Origin: Flavimarina sp. Hel_I_48
GTDB lineage: Bacteria; Bacteroidota; Bacteroidia; Flavobacteriales; Flavobacteriaceae
Assembly: GCF_000733945.1 (NCBI RefSeq)
Contig: NZ_JPOL01000003.1
Location: 124,001 to 188,000, forward strand
Direction: 5' to 3'
Length of the DNA: 64,000 nucleotides
This document shows, piece by piece, positions 36,791 to 45,749 of the stretch. Every line of letters starts with the position of its first letter. Position 1 is the stretch's first letter. Below the pieces are notes generated by a model. The model did no database searches and was not told where the DNA came from. It saw only the letters and a list, made by a program, of their open reading frames with translations. The translations under genes were made by a program, and so were the position numbers.

Positions 36791-37270
36791 ATGGCAAAAT
36801 TTAAATTAGACGAGGTCGACCATCAGATTCTCGATATGCTGATTGAAAATACCAGAACCCCATTCACTGATATTGCAAAGAAATTGCTTATTTCTGCAGG
36901 TACCGTCCACGTACGTGTAAAAAAAATGGAAGAAGCGGGAATCATCATAGGTTCTTCACTTACCCTTGATTATGGTAAGCTGGGATATTCATTCATAGCC
37001 TATGTGGGGATCTATATCAACAAAACGAGTCAGACCACCTTTGTGCTTGAACGCATCAATGAGATTCCTCATGTAACCGTTGCACACGTCACCACTGGAA
37101 AGTTCAATATTTTCTGTAAAGTGCGCGCGAAGAATACAGAGCACGCTAAAAATATCATCTTTAAATTAGATGACATTGAAGGTGTTTACCGTACCGAAAC
37201 CATGATCTCCCTTGAAGAGAGTATCAACGATAAAAAACGACTTATGCACTCTATATTTCAGGATTTATAG
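36791..37270 (+). CDS. Lrp/AsnC-family transcriptional regulator
   Basis: A 159-residue feast/famine regulator. The N-terminal winged helix reads LDEVDHQILDMLIENTRTPFTDIAKKLLISAGTVHVRVKKMEEAGII (about 5-52), followed by the RAM ligand domain with GKFNIFCKVRAKNTEHAKNIIF. It has its own promoter and a strong terminator, so is transcribed alone. The amino-acid ligand and targets are unknown; in flavobacteria this orthologue is widespread. Confidence 0.93.
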   Translation: MAKFKLDEVDHQILDMLIENTRTPFTDIAKKLLISAGTVHVRVKKMEEAGIIIGSSLTLDYGKLGYSFIAYVGIYINKTSQTTFVLERINEIPHVTVAHVTTGKFNIFCKVRAKNTEHAKNIIFKLDDIEGVYRTETMISLEESINDKKRLMHSIFQDL

Positions 37271-37287
37271 TGCATTTTTATTATTTT

Positions 37288-37327
37288 AAAAAAACCCTTT
37301 GGCTTTTCAGCCAGAGGGTTTTTTTTT
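37288..37327 (+). terminator. Rho-independent terminator after the Lrp-family gene
   Basis: AACCCTTTGGCT, loop, AGCCAGAGGGTT followed by nine T's, with A's on the left, ends 57 bp after the stop codon. Confidence 0.88.
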
Positions 37328-37433
37328 ATTCTTATATTAACCTTCGTACAGAGGCTTGCCTCAACCAAAAAAACGAATTACTTTTAAGCAAGATCCTTAT
37401 GGGGTCTTTTTTAAAGTTACCAAAAACCACTTT

Positions 37434-40019
37434 ATGTCAAGACAACCCAAACTAGAACGTTTCAATAATCAGGTAAAGGCCAAGTATCAGGTCTATAATA
37501 GCCTTTTCCTAACATTGCCCTTTCATGGAATAACAGATACAGGGGTTTTACTTCCCTTATTTGACAGCATTTGTACACGCGGCTACGATAAGCATTACGA
37601 TCCCACACAAATAGTAAACTACTTTTTTGAAAAATATCAGCGGGACGTCGCTACAGAGGATCGCTATGATCTTTTATTCCGTTTTATTCAATATATAGAA
37701 CGCCAGGTGGTTCTTTTTGATGCCATTGAGGATGCTTCGTACCGGGAGGTGAACAATATGGATGGTCGCGGTACCCTGCGCAATATAAAAGAGGAGGCTA
37801 TCGCCCAGAATAAAACACACGAACTAAAGGAATATCTTTCCCATTTTAAGATCAGACCGGTGCTCACAGCGCATCCTACCCAGTTTTATCCCGGGGCTGT
37901 TTTAGGTATCATCAATGATCTGAGCGCGGCGATCAATGCCAATGATCTTGAAATGATCAAAAAGTTACTTTCTCAATTGGGTAAAACCCCATTCTTCAAA
38001 AAAGAAAAACCTACCCCATATGATGAAGCGGTAAGCCTGATATGGTACCTTGAGAATGTCTTTTATAAAGCATCAAGTTATATATTCAATTACCTACAGC
38101 AGAATTTGTTTACGGATGGGGAAATTGATAACGAAATCATAGACTTGGGCTTCTGGCCCGGTGGTGACCGTGATGGCAATCCTTTTGTGACCACAGATAC
38201 CACGCTGCGCGTTGCTTCCAGGTTGCGTAAAACGATCATCAAAAATTATTATCGCGATGTACGGGAAATACGCCGGCGTATTACGTTTGTAGGTACTGAA
38301 AAGCCCCTGGAAGATATTGAACATCGGCTTTACGGAAGTATATACCATCCTGAAGAAAAACTTCAAATTACCAAAGAAGAACTGATCAATACCCTCAAGG
38401 AAGTCAGGGAGCTCGTTGTTGCCAGACATGAGAGCCTTTATGTTGAAAAGCTGGACGATCTTATCAATAAAGTGCATATGTTCGGTTTTCACTTTGCGAC
38501 TTTAGACATTCGTCAGGATAGCAGTATCCACCAGCATGCCATGGAGGAGATCGTGAAGCATACAAGGGCAAACGGTCAGCATCTTTTTCCTGAAAATTAT
38601 ACAGAGCTTGGTGAGGACGCTAAAATTGAAGTGCTACAAAACGTTCACGGCAAACTGGATGCTGCTGCCATTGAAGATGATATTACCAGAAAAACCATTG
38701 AGTCTATTTACGCCATGCAGACCATTCAGAGTCGTAATGGCGAACAAGGATGTAACCGCTACATTATCAGCCATAACGAGACCAAAATGGATATGATGGA
38801 AGCCTTCGCCATGATTCACCTAACGGGGTGGGAACAACCTCCCGTTGATATTGTGCCTCTTTTTGAGACCGTGCCAGATCTTAAAGTCGCCCACGAAGTC
38901 ATGGAAGGACTTTATAAAAATCCGGAATATGCCAAACACCTTGAAGCGCGGGGTAATAGACAGACCATAATGCTAGGGTTTAGTGACGGTACTAAAGATG
39001 GTGGTTATTTAATGGCCAACTGGAGTATTTTCAAAGCCAAAGAAATGCTTACCCAGGTTTCGCGTGAACACGGTATAAAGGTTATTTTCTTTGATGGTAG
39101 GGGAGGACCACCGGCGCGTGGTGGTGGTAAAACACATCAATTTTACGCGTCTCTGGGCAACACGATAGAAGATCAGGAAATACAGCTTACCGTACAGGGA
39201 CAGACGATTAGCTCGAATTTTGGTACGCCAGATTCCTGCCAGTATAACCTGGAGCAATTGCTGAGTTCCGGTATATTCAACGGTATTTTTGCCGAAAAAC
39301 AAAAGGCTTTTCCAGATCAGGAGCGTAAAACGATGGAAGAGTTGGCCGAAGTAAGCTATAAAACCTATTCTGACTTTAAAGCCCATCCTAAATTTCTTAG
39401 CTATCTGGAGCGCATGAGCACGTTGAAGTATTATGCGAAAACAAATATAGGCAGCCGCCCAAGCAAACGCGGTACGAGCGATAAACTTGATTTTTCTGAC
39501 TTACGTGCCATTCCATTTGTGGGATCGTGGAGCCAATTGAAACAAAACGTACCTGGTTTTTACGGTGTGGGTACCGCTATTGAGCATTTTGAGAAAAACG
39601 GTAATTTTGATAAAGTTCAGGCTTTATATGATAATAGTTTGTTTTTCAGAACCTTGCTTGAGAACAGCATGATGAGCCTTACCAAATCCTTTTTTGAATT
39701 GACCGCCTACATGCAAAAAGATGAGGAATTCGGGGAATTCTGGACGCTTATACATGATGAATTTGAGCGTACAAAACGCGTACTCCTTAAACTTACTGGT
39801 TTTGAGACCCTAATGCAGGAAGAGCCTGCCGGTAGGGCTTCCATTCAGGAACGAGAACGCATTGTGCTGCCCTTATTAACCATACAGCAATTTGCCCTTA
39901 AGCAGATTCAGCAGCTTGAAAAAGATCCTGATGCCGATCAGAAAAAACTGGAGATGTTTGAAAAAATGGTTACCCGCTCCTTGTTCGGAAATATTAATGC
40001 AAGCCGAAATTCTGCATAA
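37434..40019 (+). CDS. ppc: Phosphoenolpyruvate carboxylase
   Basis: An 861-residue enzyme that carboxylates PEP to oxaloacetate to refill the TCA cycle. I use ATG 37434 (MSRQPKLERFNNQ); a TTG at 37356 would add 26 residues and lies close behind the upstream terminator. Visible motifs are RPVLTAHPTQF with the catalytic His, LGFWPGGDRDGNPFVTTDT, GFSDGTKDGGYLMANW and the mobile loop FFDGRGGPPARGGGKTH. The usual C-terminal end of most bacterial enzymes, QNTG, is replaced by SLFGNINASRNSA, as in Bacteroidota members. It is monocistronic. Confidence 0.94.
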   Translation: MSRQPKLERFNNQVKAKYQVYNSLFLTLPFHGITDTGVLLPLFDSICTRGYDKHYDPTQIVNYFFEKYQRDVATEDRYDLLFRFIQYIERQVVLFDAIEDASYREVNNMDGRGTLRNIKEEAIAQNKTHELKEYLSHFKIRPVLTAHPTQFYPGAVLGIINDLSAAINANDLEMIKKLLSQLGKTPFFKKEKPTPYDEAVSLIWYLENVFYKASSYIFNYLQQNLFTDGEIDNEIIDLGFWPGGDRDGNPFVTTDTTLRVASRLRKTIIKNYYRDVREIRRRITFVGTEKPLEDIEHRLYGSIYHPEEKLQITKEELINTLKEVRELVVARHESLYVEKLDDLINKVHMFGFHFATLDIRQDSSIHQHAMEEIVKHTRANGQHLFPENYTELGEDAKIEVLQNVHGKLDAAAIEDDITRKTIESIYAMQTIQSRNGEQGCNRYIISHNETKMDMMEAFAMIHLTGWEQPPVDIVPLFETVPDLKVAHEVMEGLYKNPEYAKHLEARGNRQTIMLGFSDGTKDGGYLMANWSIFKAKEMLTQVSREHGIKVIFFDGRGGPPARGGGKTHQFYASLGNTIEDQEIQLTVQGQTISSNFGTPDSCQYNLEQLLSSGIFNGIFAEKQKAFPDQERKTMEELAEVSYKTYSDFKAHPKFLSYLERMSTLKYYAKTNIGSRPSKRGTSDKLDFSDLRAIPFVGSWSQLKQNVPGFYGVGTAIEHFEKNGNFDKVQALYDNSLFFRTLLENSMMSLTKSFFELTAYMQKDEEFGEFWTLIHDEFERTKRVLLKLTGFETLMQEEPAGRASIQERERIVLPLLTIQQFALKQIQQLEKDPDADQKKLEMFEKMVTRSLFGNINASRNSA

Positions 40020-40112
40020 GGCAGGATGGGCAAATTTATATCCGGCAATATGACTATTGGTATGCATATCCTGAATTTTGTCCGGAATATAAAATGTAAC
40101 TGAATTAAAACG

Positions 40113-40146
40113 AATCCCGTTCATAGACCATGAACGGGATTTTTTA
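40113..40146 (+). terminator. Terminator after PEP carboxylase gene
   Basis: AATCCCGTTCAT-agacc-ATGAACGGGATT followed by T's. The perfect 12-bp stem stops read-through into the DinB gene 20 bp later. Confidence 0.88.
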
Positions 40147-40165
40147 TTGAAATAAAAGTAAGATT

Positions 40166-40684
40166 ATGACCAGAAAAGAGTTGGGTGCCAATGAATTTAA
40201 TCCGTTTTACGGAACGTATATCGATCAGGTTGATGAAAATTTGTCGCTTGTAGAAGCATTGACCGCCGGTAAAAAAAACACGATCAAATTCCTTAAAAAA
40301 ATACCCGAAAACAAGCTAAAATCGGCTTATGCGGAAGGAAAATGGACCATTTTAGAGGTAATTCTGCATATTATTGATACCGAACGTATTTTTAACTATC
40401 GTGCGCTTTGTATAGCCCGTGGCGATAAAACAGCGTTTCCTGGTTTTGAGCAGGACGATTATATCGCTCCTTCCAAAGCGAATGAAAGAAGTTTCGAATC
40501 TTTGCTGGAAGAATATGAAGCTGTGCGCAACGCCAGTATGGTTCTTTTTAAAAATTTGCCTCCAGCAGCACTTACAGCAATAGGTGAAGCCAGTAAAAGT
40601 AAATTGTCTGCACGTGCCGCTGGTTTTATTATGGCAGGTCATGAAAAGCACCACTGCAACATCATCACTGAACGTTATTTATAA
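40166..40684 (+). CDS. DinB-family protein
   Basis: A 172-residue DinB/YfiT-type four-helix protein. Metal-binding His residues fit the family: WTILEVILHIIDTERIFNYRALCIARGD (about 58-85) and AGHEKHHCNIITERYL at the C-terminus with the HxxxH pair. Members act as thiol-dependent transferases or hydrolases, or have unknown roles in stress. It begins 20 bp after the PEP carboxylase terminator and is convergent with the kelch gene, only 7 bp apart. Confidence 0.88.
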   Translation: MTRKELGANEFNPFYGTYIDQVDENLSLVEALTAGKKNTIKFLKKIPENKLKSAYAEGKWTILEVILHIIDTERIFNYRALCIARGDKTAFPGFEQDDYIAPSKANERSFESLLEEYEAVRNASMVLFKNLPPAALTAIGEASKSKLSARAAGFIMAGHEKHHCNIITERYL

Positions 40685-40691
40685 TAAGAAC

Positions 40692-42530
40692 CTACTTCTT
40701 GATAAGTTTAAAACTGTTTTCTTTTGCTCCCTGAAGCACGGTAATGAAGTAAACACCATTTTTCAAAGTACTGAAATCAATGGACTGTTCTTCATCCAAA
40801 CGCATTTGCTCAACAGTTTTTGCCATGACTTTTTGACCCAATATGTTGTGCACTTCAATTCTCAGCGCTTCGGCCGGTACATCTTCAAGCAATTGGACGT
40901 AAAGGGTCGTATTGACTGGATTGGGATAAACGGAAACAAAGGCCGACTTTTTCTCCATATTTTCTATGGATAAAGTCGGTTTTTTGAGTTCAAAGGAAGT
41001 GGACCATGTTTTATCGGTTGGGTTCCAGTCCCCGTTAAGTCCACCATTGGTAATTACCAGTTGGTCATCAAATATCTTTGAGGACGGACCCACGATTTCA
41101 GCCGGTAAGGTTCCAATTTCCCGCCAGGTATTCGTTTCCGGGTCATATGCGGTAATACGGTTATAGAAATAGTGTTTGCCCCTGCGGCCACCCACAATGA
41201 TAATCTGATCATCATAAACGATAGTGCCAGGCTCAAAGTGGGAACGTGCATAGGGGAGTGCCTGCTTTTCAGACCAGGTTTTCGTGTTTGGGTTGTACGC
41301 GTGCACCGCTTTTTGATCTACGATTTCCCTGTCATGCCCATGCTGACCACCTATGGCATAAAGCATTCCGTTTACGAGGGCCGCACTAAAATGGCCCCGG
41401 GGATTTGGCATGGACGGTGCCGACTTCCAGTTTTTTTCCGCGGCAGCGACATTGAGTACAAAATGATCACCAGAATCGGTTTGCCGGTCAGGATAAAAAC
41501 CACCATAATAATGTAAAAGTCCGTTATAAAATACCGCTCCGCCACCAGCACGTTTTTTGGGTAGGGAAGGGCCTTCGCGCCAGGTATCTGTTGCAACATT
41601 ATAAATCTGAACTTTGTTTGTGCCTTCTCCCGGGTTATCATCTATAAAACCGCCTACGATCCAGAGTTCGCCATTGATCAATGCAGTCGCGCCATGCGTT
41701 ACGGCAACGGGAATGGGCCTGCCGGTAGACCAGCTGTTTGTCGCCGGCGTGTAAATTTCGGTGTCATTAAGGATCGTGTAGCCTTTTGTAAAACCAGCGA
41801 TCAATACCAGCTGATCACCCACCTGTACGCACTGCGGTTCAATTTTTTTAGAAGGGGAAGGCGCTTTGTTTTTCCATTCATAGGAATAAGGAGCACCATC
41901 CCGAGCATCAACCGGGCGCTTGTAAAAAAGCTCAATTGCAGAAATTTTTGGATGATCCGTGTTGCCGTAAAGGTCAAGGTCCAGGACACCGTCGTGCACC
42001 GCTACGGAATATTTTTTGATCACCGCGGTCATGGAACCTACTTCTTTAATAATATCAAAGTTAGAAAGCAACCATTGCTCTTCAAGCGCTACGCTAAAGT
42101 TACGCTTACCATTTCCCCCGGAAGCGCCTCCCGTGGCCCCCCAGAAAATCTCGGCAAAGTGAAGCCTGACTTCATAAATACCATTAGGGACATCTATCGC
42201 ATAACCAAAACCATCTGCACCTGCCTGCGCGCTGCGCTCCGTCTTATACAGCGCATCCCTGGTTGTATTCTTTATATCCTTAATGGAATTGTTTTGATAT
42301 CTTTTACTTTCACCGGAATAGTTTTGATCTGCCTTAAAAACAGTCCCGTCGTAGGTCAGCTGACCTCCACCGCAGTTGATATGCAATTCAAATACTTCAT
42401 TTACTGAAGGTTGTTCAACAGCCGAAGTGGGGTCTGGGACATTTTTAAATGAGGGATGGGCATGGACTGTATTATAAGTACAGATCCATATACCTAAAAT
42501 CAGAACGATTCTGGTGTATTGATAATTCAT
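40692..42530 (-). CDS. Kelch-repeat protein with malectin-like domain and T9SS sorting signal
   Basis: A 612-residue secreted protein. Signal peptide to about residue 24 (VHAH). Residues about 45-210 are malectin-like (LHINCGGGQLTYDGTVFKAD, then EVRLHFAEIFWG). From 230 to 500 there are kelch blades such as GEWIVGGFIDDN, LLHYYGGFYPD, LYAIGGQHGHDREIV and IIVGGRRGKHYFYN. The C-terminal 75 residues (SVYPNPVNTTLYVQL to KNGVYFITVLQGAKENSFKLIKK) are a type A sorting domain for type IX secretion. It is likely displayed on the surface and binds a glycan. Confidence 0.9.
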   Translation of the reverse strand: MNYQYTRIVLILGIWICTYNTVHAHPSFKNVPDPTSAVEQPSVNEVFELHINCGGGQLTYDGTVFKADQNYSGESKRYQNNSIKDIKNTTRDALYKTERSAQAGADGFGYAIDVPNGIYEVRLHFAEIFWGATGGASGGNGKRNFSVALEEQWLLSNFDIIKEVGSMTAVIKKYSVAVHDGVLDLDLYGNTDHPKISAIELFYKRPVDARDGAPYSYEWKNKAPSPSKKIEPQCVQVGDQLVLIAGFTKGYTILNDTEIYTPATNSWSTGRPIPVAVTHGATALINGELWIVGGFIDDNPGEGTNKVQIYNVATDTWREGPSLPKKRAGGGAVFYNGLLHYYGGFYPDRQTDSGDHFVLNVAAAEKNWKSAPSMPNPRGHFSAALVNGMLYAIGGQHGHDREIVDQKAVHAYNPNTKTWSEKQALPYARSHFEPGTIVYDDQIIIVGGRRGKHYFYNRITAYDPETNTWREIGTLPAEIVGPSSKIFDDQLVITNGGLNGDWNPTDKTWSTSFELKKPTLSIENMEKKSAFVSVYPNPVNTTLYVQLLEDVPAEALRIEVHNILGQKVMAKTVEQMRLDEEQSIDFSTLKNGVYFITVLQGAKENSFKLIKK

Positions 42531-42810
42531 GTGAAGTTGGGTCTTTAAAAATCAACCGTTATGGTTTATTTTCAACTCAAAAATAAATGTTTCAGGAACC
42601 CTTTCTATTAAAATAGACTTAATTATTTCCGATAATGTGCGTAATTCTTACGCTATTTTACACTGAAAATCTCCTGAATTTCTCGTATTTCAGGTCGAAA
42701 ATGACCGATTTTAGCCTAAAAAGTAGCCCTGTATGATAATATTCTGCTAAATGTGAGGGTAGGGGATTTGCTGAAAAGAATTATCCATTAACTTTAATAA
42801 AAATCAACTT

Positions 42811-43023
42811 ATGAAAAAGCAGGAAAACACAAAAAAACATGCGGACTTTCAAGATAGCTACAGGCAGTCCTCAAATTTCAATAGTTCCGTTAAAGATGAA
42901 GATTTTAAGATCAAAAAGAACGGAAAGCTAAAACTTGAAAAGGAAGAGGAAAAGGATTCTTTAGAAGGCACTGATAAAGAACGTATCAATGATGCCCTGG
43001 AAGGTGTGAAAAAGCATAAATAA
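42811..43023 (+). CDS. Small charged protein
   Basis: A 70-residue lysine- and glutamate-rich protein (KKNGKLKLEKEEEKDSLEGT) with no cysteine, no signal and no recognisable domain. The ATG is preceded by TAAAAATCAACTT, a weak leader. It is likely a cytoplasmic stress-type or disordered protein. Its upstream 280-bp gap is AT-rich and shows nothing I can name. Confidence 0.6.
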   Translation: MKKQENTKKHADFQDSYRQSSNFNSSVKDEDFKIKKNGKLKLEKEEEKDSLEGTDKERINDALEGVKKHK

Positions 43024-43275
43024 TCAGGACAGCTTTTAGAAGCAACTTAAAGTCATTTGAGTATTTTACTTGTGGCTTTGGGCGTTTCCCTGCAGGTCGG
43101 GCTTTACGTTATAATCTTTTTGCTCGTACCTCACAAAAAGGCCTATTTCCGGAAGGGATAAACCAATTTGCTTCAATCCCTAACGCAAACCTCGATCCCA
43201 GCGTATAGAATTTACAAAAGGCCATTGCGCATTGCGTTTATGGCTCTTTTTTTGCATACTTCTTATAAAAAAGTT

Positions 43276-43869
43276 ATGAAAAAAATTCATTTTTTTACCA
43301 CAGTGTTACTGATCTGTTTTGGAATTTCCCTTATAAGCTGCGGAATTTCTAAAAACAAAAGTACAGCAGAGGGAACAAAAAGCGAAAAAGCGAAAAACGT
43401 GCAGCAATGGCTTGATGCCCAATCGTATGAGGTTAACTCGGATTTTGCCATGCCTATGAACACCGCTGCGGTAAGTGCGGTTTTAAACAGCAATATTTTG
43501 GGACCGGGGAATAATTCAGCACAGATCAACCTTATAGGCAATCCCAATTTTGTAAAGATCAAGGGGGACAGTATTTATGCAGGACTTCCTTATTTTGGCG
43601 AACGCCGAATGGGAGGGGGGTACAACAGCCGGGAAATGGGCATCACCGTAAAAGGACTGATACAGGATTATAAAACCAATACTAAAAACGAAGCTACCAT
43701 CGTAACTTTTAACGCTGATGATACGCAGGGCAACGAGAATTATAACTTTATACTCAACATTTTTCCCAATCAAAATGTAAGTATGTCTGTAAACAGTACG
43801 CAGCGCACAACCATTCAATATCGTGGGACGATTCGCGCTATAGAAGAAAAACCTGAAACCAAAAAATAG
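43276..43869 (+). CDS. DUF4251-family lipoprotein
   Basis: A 197-residue lipoprotein starting MKKIHFFTTVLLICFGISLISC, anchor Cys22. I prefer this ATG over an in-frame start at 43168, which would put 36 non-signal residues before it. The mature domain is of the Bacteroidota DUF4251 type: VNSDFAMPMNTAAVSAV, INLIGNPNFVKIKGDSIYAGLPYFGERRMGGGYN and NFILNIFPNQNVSMSVNSTQRTTIQYRG. The family has no known function and is thought to sit in the periplasm or outer membrane. Confidence 0.85.
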   Translation: MKKIHFFTTVLLICFGISLISCGISKNKSTAEGTKSEKAKNVQQWLDAQSYEVNSDFAMPMNTAAVSAVLNSNILGPGNNSAQINLIGNPNFVKIKGDSIYAGLPYFGERRMGGGYNSREMGITVKGLIQDYKTNTKNEATIVTFNADDTQGNENYNFILNIFPNQNVSMSVNSTQRTTIQYRGTIRAIEEKPETKK

Positions 43870-43947
43870 CATCGTAAACACTAATAAAAGAGTAAAATAG
43901 CCAATTATTATGTAAAATAGAACGATTTAATTTTGCTGGTATATGAA

Positions 43948-43986
43948 AAAACGGAGCATACCTTTATAAAAGATATGCTCCGTTTT
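43948..43986. terminator. Bidirectional terminator
   Basis: AAAACGGAGCATA, 13-base loop, TATGCTCCGTTTT lies between the convergent DUF4251 and lipoprotein genes. Both flanks have A/T runs. Confidence 0.85.
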
Positions 43987-44021
43987 ACTTTTAACTTATA
44001 CAAGCGCTTTACCCGCGAATA

Positions 44022-44783
44022 CTAGTCATTGTTATAGGTAAATGTATAAGTAGTTATCTCGCCTTCCCTGTTTTCGGTCATGGTTCTTGGGAAATTAGAA
44101 TCGGTGTAGGTGTAGGTATATATAGCGTTTTCCTTAAAAAATCCTGTTGGACGATCTTCACTTAATATATTATTCAAAGAGAATTGTGCTGGATAATTAT
44201 TTTCAGAGTCGATCGTTACTAATATTTCGCGCTGCTCAATATTTTGAAAAAACCCCTTATTATTATCATAGGTATATGTGGTAATGTATGAACTTCCTTG
44301 ATCAGCCTTTACCATATTACCATTGCGAAGCGTATTAATACTGTCTTCGTAAAGATCATCATCATTTATAAGTGAATTGGTAATTTCAGAATTATCTTCA
44401 TTATAACTTAATGCATACGTATTGGTACTTGCGTTTGCTATATCTGTGACAATCGTATCCACACGGCCTTGTGCGTCGTAGGTATACGATTCTAAAATTT
44501 CTACCTCGCCATCAGCATCATAAACATTGTTTTCTATTATAAGGCCATCTTCATAAATGTAATCCCGATAGCCATCTATAAATTCTGTTTTTATAAGCTT
44601 CATACCGTCATAGCTAAAGCGTACAACTTCTATCTCGCCGTCTGGGTTAACGACATCAACCTGAACAGGAAGAATATTTGAGGTATCTGTGATCGTGGGG
44701 GCGTCGTCAGAATTGCTCTCGCAAGATGTTAACGATGTAAATGCCATTGCCAAAACGGCAACCGTGTAAAGTACTTTTTTCAT
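44022..44783 (-). CDS. Lipoprotein with YD-like repeats
   Basis: A 253-residue lipoprotein: MKKVLYTVAVLAMAFTSLTSC, anchor Cys21. Short repeats resembling the YD/RHS motif are seen: FSYDGMKLIKTEFIDG, SYTYDAQGRVDTIVTD, ALSYNEDNSEITN, TTYTYDNNKGFFQ and TFTYNND. Small flavobacterial proteins of this kind are outer-membrane anchored and of unknown function. It is not a toxin-sized RHS protein. Confidence 0.78.
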   Translation of the reverse strand: MKKVLYTVAVLAMAFTSLTSCESNSDDAPTITDTSNILPVQVDVVNPDGEIEVVRFSYDGMKLIKTEFIDGYRDYIYEDGLIIENNVYDADGEVEILESYTYDAQGRVDTIVTDIANASTNTYALSYNEDNSEITNSLINDDDLYEDSINTLRNGNMVKADQGSSYITTYTYDNNKGFFQNIEQREILVTIDSENNYPAQFSLNNILSEDRPTGFFKENAIYTYTYTDSNFPRTMTENREGEITTYTFTYNND

Positions 44784-45201
44784 TTGGGGTCTATTTGATT
44801 AGTAGCCGGCAAAACTAGTTTTTTCCTTTTTAAGCCTTGTTATTTTGGGTTTTCGACTAGATAAACGGCAGTATCATACATTAGAAAGCCTGGGCTTAAT
44901 TGTTTTACAAAATATGATACAGGTAGCTCGACGTAGTATTTTCAGGGATTTGCAAATACCACTAGAATATTTTGAGAAACTTTTTTGCCGAAATGTGCGG
45001 GTGCCGTTAATCGAAGGTAGTATGGAAGAAAATGAGGATAATGGATATTCTAAACTATTCTATTTTACATAATATAAGTTATAGAACAAAAGTAGTTATT
45101 CATTATTGTGGTGCGAATCTTCTTTTGTAACCAAATTAAAGAGATTGTAAACTACTAAATAACTGCTTCAAAATAAATTGAAACTTCGAATTTGGAATAT
45201 A
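44784..45201. other. Gap with one doubtful reading frame
   Basis: No supported gene. A plus-strand frame of 75 codons (44845-45072, TTG start) reads GFRLDKRQYHTLESLGLIVL, NMIQVARRSIFRDLQIPLEY and FEKLFCRNVRVPLIE. Its composition is protein-like, but I recognise no family and no start signal; it may be a gene remnant. Confidence 0.3.
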
Positions 45202-45543
45202 CTATTGATCTGTAGCAGATAGAATATAAACTGCACCGTATCCTGGTCCTAATAATGTGCAAGCAAAATATTCGCTCTTTTTCAATTCTCTAATATGTAC
45301 TTGAATATCTTTTCCTTTCACTTTAAATTCATTTGGTAAGTTTACCGCATAAAAAGTATTGTCAAATGTACTGGGCAATCTTGTAGAATTCTCAGTAAGT
45401 TTTATAAGAAATTTATCCCTACAGTCTACGCCAGTACCTAGTACTACAGCATTTAGTAGCTCATCCTTTGAATTATCATCATCTCCACTACATGAAATTA
45501 GTAAAAATATAAAACTAATAAACAGAACATTAAATTTTCTCAT
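45202..45543 (-). CDS. Small lipoprotein of unknown function
   Basis: A 113-residue lipoprotein: MRKFNVLFISFIFLLISC, anchor Cys18, then an acidic stretch GDDDNSKDE. The mature part (GTGVDCRDKFLIKLTENSTRL, PNEFKVKGKDIQVHIRELKK, SEYFACTLLGPGYGAVYILS) has three cysteines besides the anchor and a beta-rich look, similar to small flavobacterial proteins with no assigned role. It is AT-rich and lies just before the ABC system. Confidence 0.7.
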   Translation of the reverse strand: MRKFNVLFISFIFLLISCSGDDDNSKDELLNAVVLGTGVDCRDKFLIKLTENSTRLPSTFDNTFYAVNLPNEFKVKGKDIQVHIRELKKSEYFACTLLGPGYGAVYILSATDQ

Positions 45544-45749
45544 ACTATCATTTCTTGAGCGTTCCTAAAATGCTGACTTATAAATAGTAACCTAAACTAA
45601 GCGAATATTTTGGAATAAACAAGAGGGAAATTTTGAATTTCAGATTAATATGACTTTTTGTACTACTTTAAAATTTGCGTATTCTGTACTAAGAGCAATA
45701 AATTTTCAAATACGCGATTGTCAGAGATTTTAAAAATCATGATTTGAGT

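Noticed and set aside
44845..45072. 75-codon plus-strand frame as a gene
   Set aside because: It needs a TTG start without ribosome binding site and has no recognisable family; noted in the gap entry.
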